Source: JAICWP01 sp035252015
Lineage (GTDB): Bacteria > Acidobacteriota > Terriglobia > Terriglobales > Acidobacteriaceae
Assembly (NCBI GenBank): GCA_035252015.1
Contig: DATFDP010000212.1
Span: 1 to 22,847 of the forward strand
Direction: 5' to 3'
Length of the DNA: 22,847 nucleotides
The position numbers and the translations under genes were made by a program. The notes below the pieces were generated by a model. That model ran no database searches. It saw only the letters and a list, made by a program, of their open reading frames with translations, and was not told the DNA's origin. This document shows positions 8,446 to 15,956 of the stretch, piece by piece (the stretch's first letter is position 1; every line of letters starts with the position of its first letter).

Positions 8446-9096
8446 ATGGGGATACTCGCTGCGCGCGTGGGATGCTGTTCCCTGCTCTTTTGCGGCCTGA
8501 TGGCTGCTCAAACCGTCAGCCGGCGTTTGCCGGCAACGACAACCGCCCCGGACAACTCGATTCCCGCGGGAACCAAGTTCATTGTTCGCCTTAACGATAA
8601 GCTGGATACGGGTAAGATTAGGGCAGGCAAGCACTTCCAGGCCAAGCTAGCGGAGGACCTGGCTGCCCCGTATGGGATGGCAATTCCCCGGGGCAAGAAG
8701 ATAAAAGGGCATGTGAGCTCGGTGGAAAAGGGCTTCCACGCGCGCCTGCTGCTAAGCTTCGATGAAATTGAGACCCAGCATGGCTGGATGCCGCTAGTAG
8801 CCACGGTGACGGGGGTGCCGGGCGAACACGGGGTCAAACAGCCCGGTTCCGAGGGCGAGATCGAGCGGAAGGGGGCAAGTAAGGGGCGGATGATCGAGAG
8901 TGCCGCCATCGGGGCTGGCGTAGGCGCATTGGGCGGCGTGGTAGCCGGAGGAAGCCACGGAGCGGCTATTGGCGCAGGCGTGGGCGGCGGCGCGGGCCTG
9001 GGGGCGGGTTTATTGACGGACCGTAATCTGAAACTCGACAAGGGCCAAATGCTTGAGATGAGGCTGGATCGTCCGCTGCAGGTGCCCGTGCACTAG
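8446..9096 (+). CDS. Secreted glycine-zipper protein of unknown function
   Basis: 216 residues with a Sec-type signal peptide (about 1-21, ending 'GLMAAQ'). A small beta-rich domain follows (about 36-125): 'IPAGTKFIVRLNDKLDTGKI', a stretch seen in many acidobacterial secreted proteins, and 'IPRGKKIKGHVSSVEKG'. A glycine zipper (about 155-190, 'AAIGAGVGALGGVVAGG' and a near repeat 'AAIGAGVGGGAGLGAGL') would insert in or pack against a membrane. The C-terminus 'GQMLEMRLDRPLQVPV' is typical of the same group. GAGG about 8 nt upstream supports the ATG. The SIMPL-domain gene follows closely in the same direction, so an envelope-stress operon is possible (inference). Confidence 0.78.
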   Translation: MGILAARVGCCSLLFCGLMAAQTVSRRLPATTTAPDNSIPAGTKFIVRLNDKLDTGKIRAGKHFQAKLAEDLAAPYGMAIPRGKKIKGHVSSVEKGFHARLLLSFDEIETQHGWMPLVATVTGVPGEHGVKQPGSEGEIERKGASKGRMIESAAIGAGVGALGGVVAGGSHGAAIGAGVGGGAGLGAGLLTDRNLKLDKGQMLEMRLDRPLQVPVH

Positions 9097-9165
9097 AATG
9101 GCCCTTCCAGCGTGAGGCGCAATGGTGCTGCGCATGCAATCCGGCTGGAAAGAAACGAGGCCGGG

Positions 9166-9894
9166 ATGACCAGCAAGCTCGCGGTCCTATTCGCGGTTAT
9201 GCTTGTGCTGGCTGGGATTGCCGTCGCGCAGGAGCACCCAGCGGTAACTGCGCAGCCCAATACTATCTACGTAGGCGCGGATGGCAAGTACGAAACCGCG
9301 CCTGACACAGCGCTGGTGCAATTTAACATTTCTGCCCAGGAGGAGACGGCGAAGGCAGCTTATGACCGGGCCAGCCGCGCTGCCGAGCAGATTCGGCAGA
9401 TCCTGCGCTCTAACGGCATTGAGCCCAAAACGGCGGAGATTGGCTTTTTCTCCCTGGATCCGGTTTATGACTACCGCAGTCCCAAGCGCAAGCTCATTGC
9501 CTACCGCGTAAACAGCAGCGTTTCCCTCAAACTTAAGAACTTCTCGAAGGTCGCGCCGATTGTCTCGCAAATTTCCGATCTGGATGTGACGGCCAACCAG
9601 AACGTCAGCTACACCCTAGAAAACATGGATGCCGCGAAATTAAGAGCTACGGAAGACGCCTACCAGCGCGCCCGCGAAGAAGCCGCGACGGTTGCCCGCG
9701 CAGCGCAGAGAACGCTGGGCGAACTTTCCTACGCGTCAGTGGACACTTTCGAGCAGGTGCGCGTGGTGGCGGCTCCCATGATGCGCCAGGCAATGGGCGC
9801 GGCCATGGCTGCCGCCCCGGCGCCGACGGAACAATTCACGCCGCAGAAGATCACAGTTACAGCACATGTGAACGCGCTCTTCACAATGAGATAG
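9166..9894 (+). CDS. SIMPL-domain (DUF541, YggE-like) exported protein
   Basis: 242 residues from ATG 9166; an upstream in-frame GTG at 9112 would place charged residues ahead of the signal peptide and is disfavoured. The signal peptide (about 1-21) ends 'LVLAGIAVAQ'. The SIMPL/DUF541 domain covers the rest: 'VGADGKYETAPDTALVQFNI', 'YRVNSSVSLKLKNFSKVAP', 'AREEAATVARAAQRTLGEL' and a final beta strand 'KITVTAHVNALFTM'. YggE-type proteins are periplasmic or outer-membrane-associated oligomers linked to oxidative stress tolerance, with no established enzymatic activity. Its stop is 3 bp from the convergent stop of the deazaflavin-type gene. Confidence 0.9.
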   Translation: MTSKLAVLFAVMLVLAGIAVAQEHPAVTAQPNTIYVGADGKYETAPDTALVQFNISAQEETAKAAYDRASRAAEQIRQILRSNGIEPKTAEIGFFSLDPVYDYRSPKRKLIAYRVNSSVSLKLKNFSKVAPIVSQISDLDVTANQNVSYTLENMDAAKLRATEDAYQRAREEAATVARAAQRTLGELSYASVDTFEQVRVVAAPMMRQAMGAAMAAAPAPTEQFTPQKITVTAHVNALFTMR

Positions 9895-9897
9895 CAA

Positions 9898-10347
9898 CTA
9901 CTCTGGCAGCAATTCAAAAACCGGGTAGTTGCTCGCCACTGCGGTGAACGCCTGCGGCGGCGAGCCTGCAGGCACGGGAAAATAGCGCTGCACCGTAGTT
10001 TGGAAGCGGTCCAGGTAGGCCTTGAGCAGTTCGGGCTTGCCCGCATCTGGAATGGAGCGAATGCGGTATCGCAGCCGGGTCCTTCCCTTCTTCAGCGTCA
10101 CGTCGCCCGCCGCCTCGGCATTGCGCACCCACTGCGTGCGCCCGCGTGGCGCCACCAGGAAGCGCTTGCCATCGAGTTCCAGCAGGTCAATGGGTGTGGA
10201 ATAGACCTTGCCGCTTTTTCGCCCCCGCACTTGCACCAGGTAATTGTGCGGCAGTCCCAAGCCAAGGCCCACGAGCAGGCCGAAGGCGCGATTAAAGAAT
10301 CGCTCTCCGAGGCTTGGCTGGCGAAAGGCTGGCAGCTCCTGAGTCAT
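9898..10347 (-). CDS. Deazaflavin (F420)-type nitroreductase family protein (DUF385)
   Basis: 149 residues, the usual length. It shows the split-barrel signature of the F420-dependent nitroreductase/DUF385 family: 'YLVQVRGRKSGKVYSTPIDL', 'GKRFLVAPRGRTQWVRNAEA' and 'GDVTLKKGRTRLRYRIRSI'. Members bind F420, FMN or haem-like cofactors and many have no known substrate; which applies here cannot be seen. It lies 54 bp downstream of the PIG-L deacetylase on the same strand, so the two may be co-transcribed. No F420 biosynthesis genes are in the window. Confidence 0.88.
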   Translation of the reverse strand: MTQELPAFRQPSLGERFFNRAFGLLVGLGLGLPHNYLVQVRGRKSGKVYSTPIDLLELDGKRFLVAPRGRTQWVRNAEAAGDVTLKKGRTRLRYRIRSIPDAGKPELLKAYLDRFQTTVQRYFPVPAGSPPQAFTAVASNYPVFELLPE

Positions 10348-10401
10348 ACAAAAGATTGTAGCCGTCCCTCGTGGTTAGCCGTCCTGGCGGCTAAGTTCAC
10401 G

Positions 10402-11265
10402 CTATTTTGCCGGAAAAAAAGGAAACAGCTTGCGGATTTCCTCTTCACCTGGCTGCCGACCGTATTCCGTGATTTCGAATGCTTCGGCATGCTTGATGCT
10501 GGCGGCAGCTGCGCCATAGCGCTTCTCCAGCGCCGGACGCCACTCGGGCAAAACCTTATCGGGCTGCTGCGTTGCCAGCCATTGTTTGCGAGCGGCGGGA
10601 TCCTTAGGAACCTGGTCGAGCAGGCCGTCATGCCAGGGCAGCCATTCGTAGAACTGGGAAACGTGCGCGTCCAGCATGTCGAGCTTTTTCTGGTAAACAT
10701 CATCAATGGAAACCACAATGTCGGGGCGGAAGGGCTGGGGTTGGGTGAACTGGTCCCAGAAATACAGAAACACGGGATTTTTACGTAGCGCCGAAACACT
10801 GGTCACCAGGTCGGGTACGGTGACCATGTATGCGGCGTCCTGAACCAGGACGCCGGTGTAGCGGTGGTCGGGGTGGTAGTCATTGGGCCGAGGCGACAGC
10901 ACGACATCAGCTTTCCATTCTCGAATCTCCCGAATGATCTGGTTGCGCACTGGCAGCGTGGGCAGAAGTTCGCCATCGTGGTTGTCGAGGACATCGTATT
11001 CGATGCCGATACGGCGCGCCGCCTCCTGCGCTTCGGCGCGGCGGCGTTTTGCGAGCGGACCGCCACCCATGGACTGGTGGCCGGCATCGCCGTTAGTCAC
11101 CGAGACAAACTTCACCTTAAAACCCATCGCAGCATATTTCGCCGCCAGACCTCCGGCGCGCAGGTCGCAATCGTCGGGGTGCGCGCCAAAAGCGATCACC
11201 CGCACCGGGGTCTGCCCGAAAACAGGTGCGGAGGCGAACAGCAGCACTATCAGTATCCACGCCAT
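10402..11265 (-). CDS. Exported PIG-L family (LmbE-like) N-deacetylase
   Basis: 287 residues from ATG 11265, chosen because AGGAGA lies 6 nt upstream; an in-frame start at 11319 would precede the signal peptide. The signal peptide (about 1-17) ends 'LLFASAPVFG'. Zinc and catalytic residues of the family are present: H29, D31 and D32 in 'AHPDDCD', and H130 and H133 in 'DYHPDHRYTG'. PIG-L enzymes remove acetyl groups from N-acetylglucosaminyl lipids or thiol precursors. An exported version suggests an envelope glycan or glycolipid substrate, but none is identified. The nearby GT39 and HpnI-like transferases make a lipid-sugar substrate plausible (inference). Confidence 0.9.
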   Translation of the reverse strand: MAWILIVLLFASAPVFGQTPVRVIAFGAHPDDCDLRAGGLAAKYAAMGFKVKFVSVTNGDAGHQSMGGGPLAKRRRAEAQEAARRIGIEYDVLDNHDGELLPTLPVRNQIIREIREWKADVVLSPRPNDYHPDHRYTGVLVQDAAYMVTVPDLVTSVSALRKNPVFLYFWDQFTQPQPFRPDIVVSIDDVYQKKLDMLDAHVSQFYEWLPWHDGLLDQVPKDPAARKQWLATQQPDKVLPEWRPALEKRYGAAAASIKHAEAFEITEYGRQPGEEEIRKLFPFFPAK

Positions 11266-11462
11266 GGGAATCTCCTGGGAAACTGGCGATTGTACTGCGA
11301 AGCCTGGGAAGGAGCACAATCTGTCAGGTTAATGCGCGACAGGAGTTCGGCAATGCTGCACGCGAGATGCCTTTGAACTTCGCTCAGAGCAGGCTTTCGG
11401 CCCTGAAGAGTCCTGAGCAAAACTCATTCTTGCGGCAGGGGCATCTTCGAAAGAATGGATTT

Positions 11463-11490
11463 CCTCTGTGCCTCTGCGTCTCTGTGGTGG
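11463..11490. repeat. Imperfect 8-bp tandem repeat (CCTCTGTG-type)
   Basis: Three near-identical octamers in a row (CCTCTGTG, CCTCTGCG, TCTCTGTG) followed by GTGG, just beyond the 3' end of the TPR lipoprotein gene. From memory, CACAGAGA-type strings (the reverse complement) recur in intergenic DNA of Acidobacteriota and other environmental genomes. That cannot be confirmed from one window. Confidence 0.55.
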
Positions 11491-11502
11491 ATTTTGGTTT
11501 TC

Positions 11503-12333
11503 TCACTGATGCGAAGGCACAGTGATACCGTTGGGCCCGCGCTGCTTGGCCTCGAGTTCTTTGCGGGTGGAAATAGATTTATCCACCCAGCTATCGGCCG
11601 TCTTCAAGTCGGCCTGGCGGGCTTCCGGGTCGCCGCAGTCTATGTGAGCCTTTTCGCGATAGAGCAGGTTCAGATAGGCCATGGCGTCGGGATATTCGGG
11701 CCGCATCTTGACCGCCTTCTCCAGCAACTGCAGTCCCTCGTTGATCTTGTCTTCGTTGGCCTGCTTCAGCTGCTGGCAGGCTTTTTCCGATTTCAGTTCG
11801 TCGGTGGGCTTCAATCCCTGCTCGGCCCAGAGCTGCATGCGGGGCTGGTAAACCTGCGTCCAGTCTATGACGGCGATGGAGTAGTCGAGTTCCGGGTCGT
11901 TGGGATCGAGGTCAATGGCTTTGCGGTAGTACTGCTTAGCCTGGTCAAATTTCTTCATCTGCAGGTAGAGGTAGGCTATGCCCTTCAGGCTGTTGATTTG
12001 CTGCTCGCGGGCCGGTTGCAACTTGAGCACCTGCTGATACTGATCAATAGCCGCTTCCGCGTTCTTGTTGTTGTCCGGGCTGTCCACTCCCGGTACAAAC
12101 TGCTGGGCATAGGCGGTGGCCAGGTAAAGGCGGGCGTTCACCAGACTGGGGTCGAGCGCGACCGCATCTTTAAAGAAACTGATGGCCTGGTCGTATTTGG
12201 CGTTCTTATAAGCTTGCACTCCTTTGTTGAGGTCGGAGCGGGCTTTGAGCTTGTTGCATCCCGCCGCGCCGATCAGCACCGCAACCAGGAGAAGTGATTC
12301 CAGGATCCGCAACGTCCGTCCGTGATTAGCCAT
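11503..12333 (-). CDS. TPR-repeat lipoprotein
   Basis: 276 residues. The N-terminus carries a lipoprotein signal with lipobox 'LIGAAGC' (C26). Tetratricopeptide repeats follow from about 33: 'LNKGVQAYKNAKYDQAISFF', another around 113-146 ('AYLYLQMKKFDQAKQYYRKA', 'DLDPNDPELDYSIA') and a last one around 193-225 ('INEGLQLLEKAVKMRPEYPD'). TPR lipoproteins scaffold envelope complexes. No specific complex can be named. The gene is divergent from the GT39 transferase across 234 bp and lies upstream of the PIG-L gene on the same strand with about 237 bp between them. Confidence 0.88.
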   Translation of the reverse strand: MANHGRTLRILESLLLVAVLIGAAGCNKLKARSDLNKGVQAYKNAKYDQAISFFKDAVALDPSLVNARLYLATAYAQQFVPGVDSPDNNKNAEAAIDQYQQVLKLQPAREQQINSLKGIAYLYLQMKKFDQAKQYYRKAIDLDPNDPELDYSIAVIDWTQVYQPRMQLWAEQGLKPTDELKSEKACQQLKQANEDKINEGLQLLEKAVKMRPEYPDAMAYLNLLYREKAHIDCGDPEARQADLKTADSWVDKSISTRKELEAKQRGPNGITVPSHQ

Positions 12334-12567
12334 CGCCTGCCTACCTCGATGCGTTTACATTCAACATCCTCCTTACAGATGCGCTGGAGAGAGCTGGTGA
12401 CAGCCGGGAAAATCACACCAGCAGCTCAGGAGAGCTCCAGAGGTGAGTACCCGGCGTGCCGAAGCAAGGCACCACCTCAAAGCGTAAATGAGAGTGCGTT
12501 TGGCTGGGTGGCGCAACTGTAATATCCTGTAGGAAATCCAGCGCGAATCGTTGAGGACTATTCCATC

Positions 12568-14391
12568 TTGAGCTCGCCCGCCGTCCCGGCGCTCCACACC
12601 GAACAGCCGGTCAGTACCAGTTCTTTCAGCCGCGCCCTGATCCTGCTGGCGATCATTTTTGGAGTGGTTTACCTGGGGTCGGTGTTTTCGCCGCCGCTGC
12701 TGGATGATGCCGATTCCACTCATGCGGAAGCGGCCAGGGAGATGCTGGCGCGCAGCGACTACGTCACTCTGCATGTGAATGGCGTTCGCTACCTGGAGAA
12801 GGCACCGCTTCCCTACTGGCTGGTGGCCGGAAGCTACCGCCTGTTTGGAGTGAACGAGTTTGCCGCCCGCCTGCCCACGGCATTATCGGTGCTGCTGCTG
12901 GCATGGCTGGGATTTATCTGGGGCCGGCGTGCCTTTGGCGAACGCACGGGAACATACGCGGGACTGTTTGTGCTGACCTGCGCGGGCGTGTACCTGTTCA
13001 CCCGCATTTTTATCCCTGACGTTCTGCTGAGCCTGCTGATTGCAGCATCGCTTTACTTTCTGCTCACCGCATTGGAGTTTCCCGCGGCAGCGTGGCGCTG
13101 GTATGCCGGCTACGCCTGCCTGGCGCTGGCGGTGCTGACCAAGGGACTCGTGGCGCTGGTTTTTGTCGGCGTGCCGGCCGTTATTTATCTGGTCATTACC
13201 GGGGAGTGGAGGCGCTGGCGGGAATTTCGCCTTTTTTCCGGCCTGGCACTGTTTTTGGCCATTGCCGCGCCCTGGCACATTCTGGCTGGGCTGCGCAACC
13301 GCGGCTTCTTCTGGTTTTATTTCGTCAACGAGCATTTCCTGCGGTTTTTGGGCGAGCGCTATCCCAAGGACTACAACAAGCTTCCTGCAGCGCTTTACTG
13401 GAGCCTGCACTTGGTGTGGCTGTTTCCCTGGAGCTTTTATCTGCCCTCGCTGGTACGCAATGCCACTCAGGATGTGAAGCAGCGGCGTGCGCGAGTGGAG
13501 GGCGCTCAGCGGCGTTTTGCGGTACGCACCCGCTTGCTCTGCTGGATCTGGGCGGGGCTGGTGCTAGTGTTTTTTGCCATTTCTACCAACCAGGAGTACT
13601 ACACGTTTCCTGCATACCTGGCGCTGCTGCTGCTGCTGGCGGATGGCCTGTCGCGGGATGAGGAGCAAGTTGCCGGACGCCCGCTGCTCCTCAGTTCGTC
13701 GGGCGCTATTGCGATAGTCGGGCTGCTGGCGGGTAGCGCGCTGCTGGCGGGACTGTGGTATTCGCGCCATCTTCCCTTCACGCCCGATATCGGCACAGTG
13801 CTGGCCAAGCACAACATGGCGGAAGACACGCTTTCTATGTCGCACGCTCTGGACCTGAGCGCGGAATCGTTTGCCGCCCTGCGGCTGCCCGCGATATTGG
13901 CCGTGGTGGCGCTTATAGTCGCGCCGCTGCTTTCGCTGTGGCTGCGCCTACGCCGCCGCCCCTGGCACGCCACCTGGGCGCTGGCCGCCGGCATGGCGCT
14001 GCTCTTGTTTGCCGCGCACATCGCCCTCGCTCGCTTCGGGCCGTATCTTTCTTCCAAGGCGCTGGCACAGAAGATCGCTGCGCAAGAGAAGCCGGGCGAC
14101 GAGGTGATGATTTATGGCGACCAGGCATTCGGTTCCTCCCTGCTCTTCTATCTGCGCCAGCCCATTGAGCTGGTTAACGGGCGCACTACCTCCATGTGGT
14201 TCGGTTCCAGGTTTCCGGACGCACCAAGAATATTCCTGAAAGACAGCGACTTGTTGCAGAAGTGGAATGCCAGCGGGCGGGTGTTCCTCTTTGTGCCCCC
14301 TTATGAGAAAAAGAAAGTGGACAGCTTACTGCCACAAAAGTACGTAGTGGCGGAAGTTTCAGGCAAGTTCGTCTACAGCAACCGTTTCTGA
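12568..14391 (+). CDS. GT39/ArnT-like polyprenyl-phosphate-sugar glycosyltransferase
   Basis: 607 residues, multi-pass (about 11-12 hydrophobic segments over residues 22-470) with a periplasmic C-terminal part. The family's first loop is present: acidic 'PPLLDDADSTHAEAAREML' (D46/D47, E54), then 'YLEKAPLPYWL' (76-85), the equivalent of the ArnT/PMT 'DKPPL.YWL' motif. 'LTKGLVALVFVGVPA' and 'LFPWSFYLPS' are also typical. These enzymes move a sugar (in ArnT, L-Ara4N) from undecaprenyl phosphate onto lipid or protein on the outer face of the inner membrane; the sugar and acceptor are unknown here. The start is TTG at 12568, with GAGG about 10 nt upstream and a possible -10 TAATAT at 12520-12525. 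Its last 33 bp overlap the convergent HpnI-like gene. Confidence 0.9.
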   Translation: MSSPAVPALHTEQPVSTSSFSRALILLAIIFGVVYLGSVFSPPLLDDADSTHAEAAREMLARSDYVTLHVNGVRYLEKAPLPYWLVAGSYRLFGVNEFAARLPTALSVLLLAWLGFIWGRRAFGERTGTYAGLFVLTCAGVYLFTRIFIPDVLLSLLIAASLYFLLTALEFPAAAWRWYAGYACLALAVLTKGLVALVFVGVPAVIYLVITGEWRRWREFRLFSGLALFLAIAAPWHILAGLRNRGFFWFYFVNEHFLRFLGERYPKDYNKLPAALYWSLHLVWLFPWSFYLPSLVRNATQDVKQRRARVEGAQRRFAVRTRLLCWIWAGLVLVFFAISTNQEYYTFPAYLALLLLLADGLSRDEEQVAGRPLLLSSSGAIAIVGLLAGSALLAGLWYSRHLPFTPDIGTVLAKHNMAEDTLSMSHALDLSAESFAALRLPAILAVVALIVAPLLSLWLRLRRRPWHATWALAAGMALLLFAAHIALARFGPYLSSKALAQKIAAQEKPGDEVMIYGDQAFGSSLLFYLRQPIELVNGRTTSMWFGSRFPDAPRIFLKDSDLLQKWNASGRVFLFVPPYEKKKVDSLLPQKYVVAEVSGKFVYSNRF

Positions 14392-15573
14392 AGCCGCGGC
14401 CACTTCCTCTGCTCTAGCCTGGCGAACCATTTTGCCGCCCAGCTGCAGCTGGTAACGTTCCCCGCGCCACACAATGCTGGTGTTGAGAAAGCTGGCGGAC
14501 CAGAGGAAGAACCCTAGCAGGTCACGAACGGGATACAACCAGCAATAGCGCCGGGCCAGCGGATCGCGCACCACGCCCCAGCCGGCCAACATCGCTTCCA
14601 TCGTGCGGTTCAGTGCGGCATAAAGAACAAGAGCCAGGCCGAGCAGGGGGTCTCCCATGACAGCGCCGGCCAGCAATCCAAGCAGGCCGAAGGGCATGGC
14701 AAAGGTCAAGCCGGTGCCGATGTGCCCTTTGGGACGGGAAAAACGCGTGCTCTTCATCCACCGTACCTGGTGCTGCAGCGAGGCGACACAGTGCCGATGG
14801 ACAGCCATATGGTCCACTATGTAGCGGGAAAGGACGACCTGTTTGCCCGATTCGAACACCCGCTGTCCGAGGACGAAATCGTCGGCGCAATAATCTGCCA
14901 GCACGTGAAAGCCGCCGATTTCGTCGAGCACGTCACGGCGGATGGCCATGGTGGGGCCCAGGGCAAACTTTAAGCCTTCCAGCATGTCGGCCACGACTAC
15001 TCCGGCGGTCATCTCCACCGACATGCCCAGGGCTTCCAGACGCGACCACAGGCCGCCGCTAGGCACACCACGGTAGAGGCAACTAACCATGCCGATTTCG
15101 GCATGGAAAAGCGGCCGGGTCACTTCGCGCAGGTACTGCGGCGTGACGCGGACATCGCTGTCGCTGATGACCAGATAATCGGAGCCGGCGAGTTCGGCCA
15201 TCTTTCCCAGAGAACATACCTTGGCGTTGGGGCGATCGGGCTCGCCGGAAAGAACGATCTTCACGGGCACGTGGGGATAGCGGCGGCGAACAGCTTGAAC
15301 CACGTCGAGGGCGGGATCGCTTTGTTCCCGGCATCCAAAAACGATTTCGTAGAGGGGATAGTCCTGGCTGAAAAAACTCTCCAAATTGGCTTCTAATGCG
15401 GGTTCCAGGCCATGCAGCGGCTTCAGCAGGCTCACCGAGGGCCAGGGACCCTCAAAAACCGACGGAACCGGACGCCTCCTGAATCGAATACAAGCACCGG
15501 CCAGCAAAATCAGGAAAACGGTGCAGCTGAGCAGGCCAACAATGGAGCCCAACAAGAGCAGGTGACCGAGCAT
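14359..15573 (-). CDS. hpnI: HpnI-like (ceramide glucosyltransferase-type) family 2 glycosyltransferase
   Basis: 404 residues. An N-terminal membrane helix (about 5-28) is followed by a GT2 (GT-A) catalytic domain (about 46-275): 'SVSLLKPLHGLEPALEANL', the DxD-type 'SDSDVR' (137-142), the acidic pair D231/D232 in 'CADDFVLGQ', and HQVRW (268-272) at the (Q/R)xxRW position. Two or more C-terminal membrane helices follow (about 286-365). The layout matches ceramide glucosyltransferases and hopanoid-associated HpnI, which adds GlcNAc to a hopanoid side chain. HpnI is preferred for a bacterium, but no other hopanoid gene is in the window, so the symbol is provisional. The start lacks a close SD. 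The 3' end overlaps the GT39 gene tail-to-tail. Confidence 0.8.
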   Translation of the reverse strand: MLGHLLLLGSIVGLLSCTVFLILLAGACIRFRRRPVPSVFEGPWPSVSLLKPLHGLEPALEANLESFFSQDYPLYEIVFGCREQSDPALDVVQAVRRRYPHVPVKIVLSGEPDRPNAKVCSLGKMAELAGSDYLVISDSDVRVTPQYLREVTRPLFHAEIGMVSCLYRGVPSGGLWSRLEALGMSVEMTAGVVVADMLEGLKFALGPTMAIRRDVLDEIGGFHVLADYCADDFVLGQRVFESGKQVVLSRYIVDHMAVHRHCVASLQHQVRWMKSTRFSRPKGHIGTGLTFAMPFGLLGLLAGAVMGDPLLGLALVLYAALNRTMEAMLAGWGVVRDPLARRYCWLYPVRDLLGFFLWSASFLNTSIVWRGERYQLQLGGKMVRQARAEEVAAASETVAVDELA

Positions 15574-15646
15574 GAACGTTGCGGCCTCGCGACCGTGCAG
15601 AATTTAATTACAAATGCTGAAAGCGAATGGACCGTACACTGTCGGC

Positions 15647-15704
15647 GCGGAGTTAGCTGCTTTCCGCCTTTACTGGCGGAGTTAGCTGCTTTCCGCCTTT
15701 ACTG
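15647..15704. repeat. Perfect 29-bp tandem duplication
   Basis: Copy 1 is 15647-15675 and copy 2 is 15676-15704; both begin GCGGAGTTAGCTGC and end CCTTTACTG with no mismatch. Each unit contains GCGGA and TCCGC. Hairpins can therefore form within copy 2 (GGCGGA 15675-15680 with TCCGCC 15692-15697) or across the junction (TCCGCC 15663-15668 with GGCGGA 15675-15680). Confidence 0.95.
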
Positions 15705-15707
15705 AAT

Positions 15708-15724
15708 GTTGCAAGTGTTGCAAC
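15708..15724. promoter_or_regulatory. Short inverted repeat, possible operator
   Basis: GTTGCAA (15708-15714), a GTG spacer and TTGCAAC (15718-15724) form a perfect 7-bp dyad directly beside the 29-bp repeat and upstream of the HpnI-like gene. It has the shape of a dimeric repressor site, but no regulator is identified. Confidence 0.3.
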
Positions 15725-15780
15725 AGCCCCACTGATGGTGACGCCTAGGTCGATTTTAATCCATTTCAACGCCAGAACCG

Positions 15781-15828
15781 CCAGGCGAGAGCTTTGCCGT
15801 GACCTCCACAACATCCGCTCTCGCCTGG
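15781..15828. repeat. 12-bp perfect inverted repeat (hairpin)
   Basis: CCAGGCGAGAGC (15781-15792) is the exact reverse complement of GCTCTCGCCTGG (15817-15828), with a 24-nt loop. It lies about 128 nt downstream of the Cys/His-repeat gene stop on that gene's strand. No T-run follows on either strand, so it is not a textbook intrinsic terminator; it may be a 3' RNA structure or a protein-binding site. Confidence 0.75.
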
Positions 15829-15956
15829 GCTCAAGGAAGCTGCTCTTTGCTTTCCTTGTTCATCGCTAAGCTGGGGATAGGTAAACACATCCGCCACAGC
15901 ATGGGCGTAAAGGTTTGTGACGCTCCTGTAAAAATTTGTAAAGCGTTGGAGGCAGC

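Larger units (their letters stand above)
15574..15956. other. Non-coding, repeat-bearing intergenic region
   Basis: 383 bases between the HpnI-like start (transcribed leftward) and the stop of the Cys/His-repeat gene (also leftward). Open frames here lack coding character and are shadows. The region holds an AT-rich block next to the HpnI-like start (about 15600-15620, possible promoter), a perfect 29-bp tandem duplication, a 7-bp inverted repeat and a 12-bp hairpin, each listed separately. Confidence 0.6.

Noticed and set aside
10000..10788. 262-residue open frame on the plus strand
   Set aside because: Runs antisense through both the DUF385 and PIG-L genes, which have clear motifs; no domain of its own.
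11455..12297. 280-residue open frame on the plus strand
   Set aside because: Antisense to the TPR lipoprotein. Its Val/Leu/Gln-rich repetitive look mirrors the TPR codons.
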